Shown one piece after another: positions 1-10,695 of a stretch of 64,000 nucleotides of DNA. Each line of letters begins with the position of its first letter. The first letter of the stretch is position 1. This DNA is from Vicia villosa (Eukaryota > Streptophyta > Magnoliopsida > Fabales > Fabaceae). The notes beneath the pieces were generated by a model. It did not search any database. It had not been told where the DNA came from and saw only the letters and a program-made list of their open reading frames with translations. A program made the translations under genes and the position numbers. The stretch spans positions 1-64,000 of the forward strand of contig NW_026706259.1 in assembly GCF_029867415.1 (NCBI RefSeq), written 5' to 3'.

Positions 1-156
1 AAAAATGTTATTCTGTTCCTTCGTTTAGTTTTCCCTTTTCTTTTTTCAGAAATTGGTAATCCTAAAAAACACCCTTAAAAAACATCAAAAATTCCATTAA
101 CTGCATACACCGAGTCTTCCCTCATTGTCTAAATAAAACTTATCACACATATGCAG
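1..156 (+). other. 3' end of element A gag-pro/pol intron
   Basis: The sequence upstream of pol ends in an acceptor, ATATGCAG at 149-156. The same acceptor context (TGTGCAG) is found at the matching place in element B, where donor and acceptor can both be seen. The Ogre family is known for a spliced intron between the protease and RT coding regions. The donor for this copy is outside the window. Confidence 0.6.
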
Positions 157-3100
157 ATTAATCATAAAATACCCCGTTGAAACATGCGACCGTATGACTT
201 CTCCAAGCTTTGAGTTTCCTGTATTCGAGGCAGAGGAAGAAGAAGACGAAGAAATATCAAAGGAAATTTCACGATTACTTCAACAAAAGGAAGAGGCCAT
301 TCAGCCATACAATGAGCCTCTAGAGATCATTAACCTTGGTTCCGATGGAAACAAAAAAGAGGTTAAGATTGGAGCTTCGCTCAGTTCAGAGATCAGAGAG
401 AGTTTGATACAGCTGCTCAAAGAATTCTCAGATGTCTTCGCTTGGTCTTATCAAGATATGCCAGGGTTGGATACCAGTATAGTGGAGCATCACTTGCCAT
501 TAAAAGCAGAATGCCCTCCGGTCAAGCAAAAATTAAGAAGAACTCATCCGGAGATGGCCATGAAAATCAAAGAGGAAGTTCAAAAGCAGATCAACGCAGG
601 TTTCCTCGTCACTTCAGAATACCCTCAGTGGTTAGCTAACATTGTTCCCGTTCCTAAGAAAGACGGAAAAGTCCGCATGTGCGTCGACTACAGAGATTTG
701 AACAAAGCTAGCCCTAAGGATGATTTTCCTTTACCACATATTGATATGTTGGTAGACAGTACAGCAAAATCCAAAGTTTTCTCGTTCATGGACGGATTTT
801 CAGGATACAACCAAATCAAAATGGCACCTGAAGACATGGAAAAAACAGCTTTCATCACCCCCTGGGGCACGTTCTGCTATCGAGTTATGCCTTTTGGACT
901 GAAGAACGCAGGGGCAACTTATCAAAGGGCCATGACTACACTTTTCCACGACATGATGCATAAAGAAGTGGAAGTCTATGTGGATGACATGATTGCCAAA
1001 TCAGAAAATGAAGAAGATCACATACAGAATTTGACAAAGTTATTTCAACGCTTACGGAAGTTTCAGCTTTGCCTGAACCCCAACAAGTGTACCTTTGGTG
1101 TCTACTCAGGAAAACTCCTTGGTTTCATTGTCAGCAAACGAGGAATTGAAGTAGATCCAGACAAAGTCAAGGCGATTCAAGAAATGCCTTCGCCCAGAAC
1201 CGAGAAACAAGTTAGAGGATTTCTTGGACGTCTGAATTACATCTCGAGATTTATATATCTCATGACTGCAACTTGCGCTCCTATTTTCAAACTTCTACGG
1301 AAAAATCAAAGTTGCGTCTGGACAGACGATTGTCAGAAAGCGTTCGACAACATTAAGGAATATCTGCTCGAACCACCCATCTTGTCTCCTCTAGTGGAAG
1401 GAAGACCTTTGATAATGTACTTAACCGTCTTAGAAGACTCCATAGGTTGTGTCCTTGGACAGCAAGACGAGACAAAGAGAAAAGAGCATGCCATCTACTA
1501 CCTGAGCAAGAAATTCACTGATTGTGAATCCCGCTACTCCATGCTCGAGAAGACGTGTTGTGCTTTGGCCTGGGCTGCCAAGCGTCTCCGCCAGTACATG
1601 ATTCGACATACTACTTGTTTGATCTCTCATATGGATCCAATCAAGTACATCTTTGAGAAGCCTGCCTTAACCGGGAGAATTGCCCGTTGGCAGATGTTGT
1701 TATCAGAATATGACATTGAGTATCACGCACAGAAAGCCGTGAAAGGAAGCATTCTAGCTGAGCACCTGGCTCACCACCCACTCAATGGTCATGAATCAAC
1801 CAGTTTCGACTTTCCGGACGAGGACGTCATGTACCTTAAGATGAAAGATTACGACGAGCCACTACCAGACGAAGGACCTGAGATAGGATCCCAGTGGGGC
1901 TTAATCTTTGATGGAGCTGTCAATGCTTATGGACGAGGAATTGGGGCAATCATTGTTACACCTCAGGGTACCCATATTCCATTTACTGCCAGATTAACTT
2001 TCAAATGCACAAACAATGAGGCCGAATATGAAGCTTGCATCATGGGTCTCGAAGAAGCCGTGAATCTAAGAATCAAACACTTGGATGTATATGGTGATTC
2101 TGCTTTGGTCATCAATCAAATCAAAGGAGAATGGGAAACACGCCAACCAGGGCTAATTCCTTACAAAGACTACGCGAGAAGATTGTTACCATTCTTCGAC
2201 AGGGTAGATTTTCATCACATTCCTCGTGAAGAAAACAATTTGGCTGATGCATTAGCCACACTCTCTTCCATGATTAGGATAAATCATTGGAATGACATTC
2301 CTCGGATCGATGTTATGCGCCTGGATAGGCCCGCTCATGTGTTCACAGTAGAAGCAATCATCGACGACAAACCGTGGTATCACGACATCAAGAACTATCT
2401 TCAAAAGCAAGAGTACCCTCTCGGGGCGTCAAAGAAAGATAGAAAGACTTTGAGAAAGTTAGCTTGTAGATTCTTCTTGAATGAAGATGTTCTGTACAAG
2501 AGAAACTTCGACATGGTTCTGCTCAGATGCGTTGACAGAAAAGAAGCAGACATACTCATGAGAGAAATACATGAAGGTTCCTTTGGTACTCACACCAATG
2601 GACATACCATGACAAGGAAAATACTGAGAGCAGGATATTATTGGCTGACGATGGAGTCAGATTGCTACCAGTACGCAAAGAGGTGTCACAAATGCCAGAT
2701 CTACGCCGATAGAATTCATGTGCCACCATCTCTTCTCAACATACTCTCTTCCCCTTGGCCTTTCTCCATGTGGGGAATCGACATGATTGGAATGATCGAA
2801 CCAAAAGCGTCCAACGGACATCGCTTCATCTTGGTAGCCATAGACTATTTCACCAAATGGGTTGAAGCAGCTTCGTATGCAAACGTCACAAGACAAGTTG
2901 TCGTCAGGTTTATCAAGAATCACATCATCTGTCGCTACGGCATTCCTAGCAAGATAATCACTGACAACGGGTCAAATTTGAATAACAAAATGATGAAGGA
3001 GCTTTGTGAAGAATTCAAGATTGAACATCACAACTCATCTCCTTACAGACCAAAGATGAATGGAGCTGTAGAAGCAGCTAACAAAAACATCAAGAAAATC

Positions 3101-3622
3101 ATTCAGAAGATGGTCATCACTTACAAAGATTGGCATGAAATGCTCCCGTATGCTCTTCATGGTTACCGTACATCAGTACGTACTTCGACCGGAGCAACTC
3201 CTTTCTCCCTTGTATATGGCATGGAGGCAGTCCTACCAATAGAGGTTGAGATACCATCAATGAGAGTCTTGATGGAGGCAAAATTAACAGAAGCCGAGTG
3301 GTGTCAAAGCAGATTCGATGAACTAAACTTAATCGAAGAAAAGCGCATGACAGCTTTATGCCACGGACAGCTATATCAACAAAGAATGAAGAAAGCTTTC
3401 GACAAAAAGGTTCGACCTCGCACAATCAAAGAAGGCGACCTTGTACTAAAAAAGATTCAATCTTTTCTCACAGATTCGAGAGGGAAATGGACTCCCAATT
3501 ATGACGGCCCCTACGTGGTCAAGAGAGCTTTCTCAGGAGGAGCCTTAATACTCATGACTATGGATGGAGAAGAATTCACCACACCTGTGAACGTCGACGC
3601 AGTCAAGAAATACTTCGCCTAA
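157..3622 (+). CDS. pol: Ogre pol polyprotein (RT, RNase H, aRNH, integrase), intact
   Basis: The exon starts after the acceptor at 156; the first Met is at 194 and the frame is open to the TAA at 3620-3622. Counting from that Met (1142 residues), RT carries FMDG near 196 and YVDD near 261. RNase H follows at about 400-530. A second, archaeal-like RNase H has LIFDGA near 570, EAEYEA near 609 and GDSALV near 633. Integrase has an HHCC zinc finger (HTNGH near 798, CHKC near 831) and a D-60-D-35-E core (D about 863, 923, E about 959). A dual RNase H is the hallmark of the Tat lineage. No internal stop is present. The product would copy the element RNA into DNA and insert it. Protease is encoded in the upstream exon, outside the window. 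Confidence 0.92.
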
Positions 3623-3643
3623 ATAAACAAAAGAACAGCTCGC

Positions 3644-3793
3644 TAAGTTGAAAACTCGCAAAGAGCGGCTTAGGCAAAAAAGAGCGTCTCGGTGAATCGA
3701 AAACCCGAAAGGGCGATTCAGGCAAAAATTAGAGACATAAAAAAAATATATTAATCAATCCCGGTAGACTTAAAACCCGAAAGGGGTAGTTTA
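3644..3793 (+). other. Three tandem stem-loops directly after pol (element A)
   Basis: Three stem-loops share one plan: a 7-bp outer stem, an AAAA bulge on the 5' side only, a 3-bp inner stem (CTC/GAG or CCC/GGG) and a GCAAA or GAAA loop, followed by a GGCAAAA-like tail. They lie at 3644-3672 (TAAGTTG/CGGCTTA), 3693-3720 (TGAATCG/CGATTCA) and 3765-3793 (TAGACT/AGTTTA). Element B has the same three at the same spacing (49 and about 70 bp between starts). Structure was read by eye; no folding was run. Confidence 0.7.
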
Positions 3794-4639
3794 CGCAAAA
3801 GTTAGGGATATATGGCAAGTAACTGTGTCCAGGACAAACTTGATCATTCAAAATCCATAGCGGAGTATTCATCAGCAGTAGGTCATCTTCTACGAAGCAC
3901 GAATACAGCGCGACTTGGAGTGGAAGGGAAAGATAACGGTCGTCACGTTTCATCGTAGCCCTTTTCCCGAAAATTACCAATTTCCAACTTTGTAAATACT
4001 CCATGGAATCAAGGATTTGGCTGATTACCATTCCATATATAATAATTTGAGCCTTGTGCTTTTCCTTTGCAATCTAGTCTTATTCAGTTTCTTGGAATGC
4101 ATTTTAAGTTTAAACAGTCAATTTCTTGAAACAAATGTTTTCATAAAATAAAAATGAATTTACTTGCAAAAATAAAGGTGAAATTTCTTTCTAAGGTTTA
4201 CAAACAATAGGAAGAATGCAAACAGTTGCTCCGAGAACGGTTGAGATTCCGGGAATCAAGTTTTCCCCATGAGGTCGCTTTGCGAACATCTCCCGATGAC
4301 GGATCTTTACTTCAATTCATATTACTCATTTCGGACAGCGGACAACTGATAACCAGATATTCCCAACAGAGTTCGAACTACAAGAAGAGGACATCTTCTG
4401 ATCAACAAGAATTCAAGTCGTATCTTAGGATTTTACATCCGCGACAATTCCATTCACATTCACTTTACATTTTATCATAATATTCATGCATACATTACAT
4501 CATAATTGCATAGCCGAATCAGGCTTTGATCCTGTGAATGCCTAAGTCATTTAGGCATGAACTCAAGTTTCCCCTGCAAGTTCCGGAGAAACTTTTTCCT
4601 TCGAGACAACAGCTCATACACAAGGATCTCCCTAAGCAA

Positions 4640-5150
4640 GTCAATAGATGGTAGTCTCCCTCAAAGAGATAGTTTGTTCACTTTTGGAAATCCTCAGCCG
4701 AGATTCTCCTGTAGAGCGACACTCGACAGTCTTCTTCAGATAAGACAGTCTGCTTCGCGTTTTGGAATTCCCTACAAATTTGGTATTTTCCCAGCAAGAT
4801 CCGGAAATGCCCCCTTTTGAAAGTAATTCAGAATCTCCCAGCAAGATTGACAAATGATTCCCCCCAGCAGAATCAGTGAATGGTAGTCTTCGTCCAGAAG
4901 GTAGTTCATGATCCCCAGCGGAGTCAACAAATGGTAGTCGTTCCCCAAGGAAAGACAGTTTGTCTGTTAAATACTCAAGAGATCGACAAACGGCAGTTTC
5001 TTCAAACGGTTTGTCTGTTTCTGGGATGCTTAGTTCCCCACAGAGTCGATGAATGGTAGTTTTCCTCTTAGGAAAACAGTTTGTTGATTCCCCAGGCACC
5101 AGTCGACGGATGGCAGTTTTCACCCCGAAAACAGTTCGTCCGCCTTCAAA
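4640..5150 (+). repeat. Imperfect stem-loop repeats in element A 3' UTR
   Basis: A diverged motif of the form ACAAAnGGnAGT...AnAGTTTGT recurs about every 60-80 bp, for example around 4648, 4920, 4990, 5048 and 5105. Each copy contains a local dyad, such as GACAAAC with GTTTGTC near 4985-5015 and TTTTCC with GGAAAA near 5060-5080. Copies are too diverged for a clean period. Confidence 0.5.
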
Positions 5151-5228
5151 CAAAGTCATTAGCCCCTCAAAAGAGCGCGGGCCCATATGATAATCTTTCA
5201 AAGATGCCAAGTCAAAAGGGAAGATGGT

Positions 5229-5681
5229 GAAGTTTCTTTATTACCGTCAAATGGTATCTTACCTCCAAGTGCTGGTAAGAAGTTTGATGAGGAAACAAAC
5301 CTTGAAGTTTCTTTATTACCGTCAAATGGTATCTCATCTCCAAGTGCTGATGAGAAGTTTGATGAGGAAACAAACCCTTGAAGTTTCTTTATTACCGTCA
5401 AATGGTATCTTACCTCCAAGTGCTGATAAGAAGTTTGATGAGGAAACAACCTTTGAAGTTTCTTTATTACCATCAAATGGTATCTTACCTCCAAGTGCTG
5501 GTAAGAAGTTTGATGAGGAAACAAACCTTGAAGTTTCTTTATTACCGTCAAATGGTATCTCATCTCCAAGTGCTGATGAGAAGTTTGATGAGGAAACAAA
5601 TCCTTGAAGTTTCTTTATTACCATCAAATGGTATCTTACCTCCAAGTGCTGGTAAGAAGTTTGATGAGGAAACAAACCGTT
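5229..5681 (+). repeat. 75-bp tandem repeat array (6 copies) in element A 3' UTR
   Basis: Six units start at 5229, 5304, 5380, 5455, 5530 and 5606 (period 75, twice 76). Each holds a dyad around the constant loop CTCCAAGTGCT or TCCAAGTGCT. Units 1, 4 and 6 have CTTACC/GGTAAG; units 2 and 5 have CTCATC/GATGAG; unit 3 is CTTACC/GATAAG with one mismatch. Frames are open across the array on both strands only because the period is a multiple of three; I do not regard these as proteins. Confidence 0.9.
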
Positions 5682-6031
5682 GGAAATTTTCTCTTTATCT
5701 GAGATATTGTCCAAACACAACTAAGACCAGTTTCGAGATATGGACATCCGAAACAAGGGGGAGGTTGTTTTCCTTTTTCTAAGTGTCAAAACTTAGTTAA
5801 AGAAGATGGATTGCGCATCCTACACTGCCATCCATTCGCCAGAATCCACATCAAGTATTTCTGCAGGAGTTTGTCTCCTCATCCCCCGCCAAGTGCGACA
5901 ACGGGATCAAGTCATGCAAGGATTTTATCAATTACAACATCTCAGGAGCGCCCAAAATTCGGGCATTCTTTGATATTTAAGTCTCTTTTACGCAGGAGAG
6001 ATCGAGATATCAATCTCTCTCCCTCCAGATA

Positions 6032-6054
6032 AAAGAAACTTAAATAGGGGCATC
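6032..6054 (+). other. Polypurine tract of element A
   Basis: A purine-rich run (AAAGAAACTTAAATAGGGG then CATC) sits directly before the LTR start TGTCATACCC. The same tract precedes the 3' LTR of element B and a variant precedes that of element C. It primes plus-strand DNA synthesis in LTR retrotransposons. Confidence 0.85.
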
Positions 6055-7228
6055 TGTCATACCCTAATTTTGACCCCCCTGAGATGTCACATCCTAGGCG
6101 TCAAATTCAAAAATGTTTCTTGATCGGTTTGGAAACCGTGATCAAGATTTCATTCGTTCATTCATTCTTTGCAAGATAACTTCATGTCCATGGAGATTTT
6201 CATTTAAAGGCGCCATTGCCATTTGTGTGATTCAAAAGGATTGTTTGGAATTTATTTTTCTTAACTTTTGGCATATGGATTCATCATGGTGAAGAAATTT
6301 GGTTCATATTGATTACTTGGAAGTTGGTACAAGTTTGAAACAATTCATGGGAATTTAATTGAATTTGCAAGGAATATCTTTTTAATCTTTTGGTTGAAGG
6401 ATTATTTCAAGTAATTATTCAAAATCATGAATTCAAATATTTCAAGTTCCATATCATTTCAACAATTCATGATGGCAAGAATATGTTTCAAGACTTAAAG
6501 TTTCATGCTATTTCAAGGATTTCCCATCATTTTCTATATCAAAGGGAATTGAATTTCTAAATTCAAAGTTCATTCAAGGAAATTCAAACTTCATGTTTGA
6601 GTAGCAAATCCATTCAAGATTCTAAAGGAAATTCAAGTGGAGTTTCTTTACATGAACATGAACCAAATTCCAAATGAATTACAAGTGGACTTTATCCAAG
6701 ATTAAAGATTACATTTCAAAGTCCAATTCAAAGTTCAAAGATTACAACATTTGAATTCTTTTCACTTTCAAGAACATAAAGTTTATACACATTCTAAAGT
6801 GAAATAAATTTGAATTACAAAAAATGGAAACAAAAGGGAAGCTTTCAAGAATGCTTGAAATCACCAATTCTTCAATCTTCAAAGTCTTCATTCTTGAAGT
6901 CCAAGTTTCTTCACTTCTTTTCCAAAGTCCTCATGTGACATGAAAAAAAAGAAACATAAAAGAGGTGAAATTAGCAAAAGTTCAAAAGAAGTCAAAAGTC
7001 AAAAGTCAAAGAAAGTCAAAGAGAGATTTTTATGTCATAAACTTCTACAACTTAGAGATATCATAAAATGACATGAAAATTTTCTCACATGGCTTATGTC
7101 ATAAAGGAATCTTTGGCTTATGTCATGTGGAATCTTTTTGCTTATGTCACAATGGATATTCCTTTCTTACAACAATCACAAACTTGGCTACAAAGTTACA
7201 TAATACCTAACATATCCTAATTTTTGCC

Positions 7229-7237
7229 TATAAATAG
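7229..7237 (+). promoter_or_regulatory. TATA box of element A LTR
   Basis: TATAAATAG in the context GCCTATAAATAGAAGGGC. The same GCCTATAAATAG core occurs in the LTRs of element B (minus strand), and C has CCTATATATAGGC. A start site about 30 bp downstream, near 7262, is inferred. Element B inserted about 140 bp beyond it. Confidence 0.6.
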
Positions 7238-7400
7238 AAGGGCTCTCCATAGTATTTGTCACACCAAAGCAACTTAAATTCTTGCTTTCTCTCTTCTCTC
7301 TATTGCTCATATATTGTTCAATAGACCTCTTGGCAAGAAGAAATTCTCAAGCCAAGAGATTCTCTATTGGAGGTGAGCATTCTAGTTACAAAGTAAGGAA

Positions 7401-7405
7401 GAAGG
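7401..7405. repeat. Target-site duplication of element B, left copy (GAAGG)
   Basis: GAAGG directly precedes the left LTR of B and is repeated directly after its right LTR (29664-29668). A 5-bp duplication is normal for Ty3/gypsy integrase. Confidence 0.95.
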
Positions 7406-9670
7406 TGTCGCGGGCGAAAAATCGTTTTGTTCCTCTTTTTTGTGGATGAGACACCTGATGCCTTCTTTGGGCTCGAGTGCTCAAAAAAATGATTTTTCTT
7501 TTGTTTCGACCAAACTTTTTATTATTTCCAAAGGAGGAAAAGGAAAAAAGCTGCAATAACCTAAAAGTGGGGGGAGAGATCTTGGGTAAGAGGGTTGGTT
7601 ATACGAAGGGAAGGTATTAGCACCCAACGTATCTGTAGTACTCTACAGGGTTCTTTATTGTTTTTTATTCTATGCTACGGTGAAGGTTCTGTTGTGAAAT
7701 AGGTGGGACCTAAGGTGTTTGTTTGATTATGCTCGCAAAGATCATCGCGATCCTCTGCATACATATCCCTTAGAGGGAATCAGAGCATCTGTAGCTCGGG
7801 GTCTACGGGTGCTAAGGTTTGAATGGTTTTTTTGTTTTGTTTTGTTTTGCTCGCCAAGGATCGACCTTGTGCCTACGTATTCTCAAAGGGATGTTGAGAA
7901 AGTCAGAGCAATCGTAGTTCCCACTTATGCTAGTGGAAGCAAAGGAAAATAGACAAATGTCGTCTAAATGCTAGATGTATCTAATCTATATCATCACATA
8001 CATCTGTTTGATTTTGTTTGTTTGTTTAACCAGCCTTGTGGCAAAAGTTTCAATGAAGTCAGCCTTGTGACAAAAACTTTGATTAATCAGCCAGCCTCGT
8101 GGCAAAAGTTTCAATGAAGTCAGCCTTGTGACAAAAACTTTGATTAATCATCCAGTACGGTGGTAAAACAGTTTGATTGATTAGCCAGCCTTGTGGCAAA
8201 AAAGTTTGATTTTGATTGATTGATTGTTTGTGATGATATATAAGAGATACTCCTAGCATAGAGATGAAAAATGTCTAATCTCCTAGGGTGTTTTGATTTG
8301 GATATTGGGGATGCTTATAAGAAGCCCGTGGGTCCTTGTACGAAGCCCAAGAGGAGGCTATCCGAGGGTCCTTGCATTGTAAGCCCAAGAGGAGGCTATG
8401 GGAGGGACAATCCAGGGTCCTTGCATTGTAAGCCCAAGAGGAGGCTATGGGAGGGTCACTCGTTTGTACAAAACCCAAGGGGAGGCATGGTATAGTTGGT
8501 CTGAGCTCTTAGAGCGATTTCACCGGGAAACCATACTCTATGTCCTAACCTAAACTAGTGGAGATTCTTTGCACGAAGCCCAATAGGAGGCTATGGGGAA
8601 CCTAGTGTTGTACTAAGTGGAATGAGCATACAACACAATCACAAATATGAACAAGTACAAACAAATATGCACAAGTACATGAACAGTTATATGAACAGTT
8701 GTATATGACAGAGTGTGCGTGTATAATGGAGTTTATGAAGGAAATATACCTGTAAGCATGCTCCATTTGTATACACAGGGTTCGGGACTCACACTCGGGG
8801 AGAGGTCCACTTGAATTTATTCAAAGCTATGTAAACATGTATTTACAAAGGGGCTTGGGACTTATACCTACATGGAGGCCCATGGTATTTGTGGGAAGAT
8901 TTAAAGAAACCTTCATTTTTGGTTTGTTATTCAAAGTTTAAAAAACACATTGATTGAGATATGTACAAAAGGGTGTGTGTACAATGAAATACCTAATTTC
9001 ATGTACTGGAATGGGTATGTACAAAAGGGGCTTGGGACTTATACCTACGTGGAGGCCCGTGGTATATTTATAAAACATGATTGATCGTTTTATTTACAGA
9101 CGCGAGGTTTGAAAAACCGTTTGAAAGTTTTTGTTTGAGTTTTCTGTACAAAGAAAAACTGTATAAAAGAAAAAAGAGTGGGTCTTATACTCTCTAATAT
9201 TCGAGAGGCCCCACATCGTTTTGAAAATTAATTGATCAATTAAAAAGATTTAATCAATAGTTTCAAAAAGAAATGGTTTATTGTTTTTGAAAAGAATCGC
9301 GATCGCTCGTTTTAAAACAATTTGAATTTTGAAAGAAGTCAATTTAATCAAAAGATCATCCTCAATTAACACTTAGATGATTAGGGTTTGCTTCAAAAAA
9401 TATTTACAAGTTACTAAGTTTGAAAATCAAATGAAAAATAGTACTTAAAAGTATTAAAATTACTTAAAAACAAGTCATTTTAAAACTAATTAAAAATGTA
9501 TTAAATAAATATTTTTTGATGATTTTTTTTGATATTCTTAAAATATATATATTAAATGAGAGATGTGTAAAAAATGAATGAAAAATGAATTGATTTGGTT
9601 AGTTAAATAATTAATTGAAGTTTGTTAAAAAATGAAAGAAAAATAGTTGTAAAAAAAATTGTTTTGGTCC

Positions 9671-9738
9671 CTAGAGGTGTTGAACCCACGCCCTTGTGTT
9701 TACCAGCCAAAACACTTGCCAACCCAGCTGCGCGCGCA
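9671..9738 (-). other. tRNA-like segment inside element B 3' LTR
   Basis: On the minus strand this reads like a decayed tRNA-derived sequence: AGCTGGGTTGGCAAG resembles an A box, and GTGGGTTCAACACC, about 35 bp on, resembles a B box and T arm. An equivalent at 27066-27133 lies in the 5' LTR. A related piece occurs in another LTR at 41840-41900. I do not claim a functional tRNA. Confidence 0.4.
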
Positions 9739-10684
9739 GCTTGTTATTATAACAACTTCGTTTAATTATATTTGAAAACTGATATTTGAAATTTATGAAC
9801 AGAAAATGGCGCCAAGAACACCATCCCCATTTGATTTTGAAAATTCTTGAAACTGAACCAAATTGATCAAGTGAAGGGTCTATCTTGCTCGGTTTTGGAC
9901 GAGGAACATGATGATAGCATTTAATTTCATTTATTTTTACTCTAAGATCATTAATTTTCTGGAAATCGTGAAGAACCCTAATTCTATGATTCAATCTGAA
10001 ATCGTGTAGGTGCAAGTTATGATGCAATTGATTGAGGGTTAATGATCCTCATAGGTGCAGAAACAAGATGGTATATCAATATTTAGTTTATGATGCATGT
10101 ATGTATGAGTTTGAAGTTCAAGAGAGCTTACCTTAAAAATGGCAAAGCTGGAAATCGAATTCTGCAAATGAGGGATTCCAGATGTTGTTTCTTGATCTGA
10201 ACACCTTCAGTGGACCTTATGGAACATGTTTGGATGTATGGAACAATTTGAAAACCTCTTGATCAATCCATGGTACTCGATCTGCAGTATGGTTCAAGTG
10301 AGGATCAAGCTTAGTGATTTTGGAGTTACAGGTCAGGGATGATGATTGGGATAGCTCACATATGGTATATAGGATGTGTTAGAAGCATTAGTTTGGACAG
10401 AAATGAGCTTGTGTGGATTTTGGCATGATAAGGTTCTTTATATGCATATATGGAGGTGAGATGATGATTCTGAGTTTGAGGTGTTTTTGGAAGGTTTCAA
10501 AGGTTCAAACAACTTCCATATGGTATTTGGGAAGTGTTAGAAGCATCACTTTGCTTAGAACTTCAAAGGTTTAGAGGTTGAGAATTTTACCTCTTTTGAA
10601 AACCATGAAACTTGCATTCTAAGAAAGGAAGAGAAAACCTATGTTTATGAGGTTTTGGTGTGATTTGAAGAGTGATTTGAACCT

Positions 10685-10695
10685 CTATTTATAGG
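10685..10695 (-). promoter_or_regulatory. TATA box in element B 3' LTR
   Basis: On the minus strand CCTATAAATAG, identical to the copy in the 5' LTR (28080-28090) and to the core in element A. In the 3' LTR this promoter would fire outward, into the flanking element A sequence. Confidence 0.5.

Larger units (their letters stand above)
3623..6031 (+). other. Element A 3' untranslated region
   Basis: This is a 2.4-kb stretch between the pol stop and the polypurine tract. No convincing protein-coding frame is present. It is built from structured repeats: three designed-looking stem-loops just after pol, a middle region of imperfect stem-loops (about 4640-5150) and a 75-bp tandem array (5229-5681). 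Long, fast-changing 3' UTRs with tandem repeats are known in Ogre elements and have been reported as a source of satellite DNA in legumes. Confidence 0.75.
6055..7405 (+). repeat. Element A 3' LTR, first part (U3 and promoter)
   Basis: It begins TGTCATACCC directly after the PPT and contains a TATA box at 7229. It is cut at 7405 by element B and continues at 29669 (after the duplicated GAAGG). The two parts together give an LTR of roughly 5.97 kb, long but within what Ogre elements show. No gene is seen in this stretch. Confidence 0.8.

Noticed and set aside
5198..5782. Several 100-130-codon frames on both strands over the 75-bp array
   Set aside because: A period divisible by three keeps frames open by default; peptides are pure repeats and the signal is at RNA/DNA level.
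7719..7952. 77-codon open frame, repeated identically at 25114-25347
   Set aside because: It is simply the same LTR sequence of element B present twice; it is antisense to the element and has no domain-like pattern.
9671..10027. 118-codon minus-strand frame, also at 27066-27422
   Set aside because: Lies in the LTR, has no recognisable domain, and overlaps the tRNA-like piece. Identity of the two copies reflects LTR youth, not selection.
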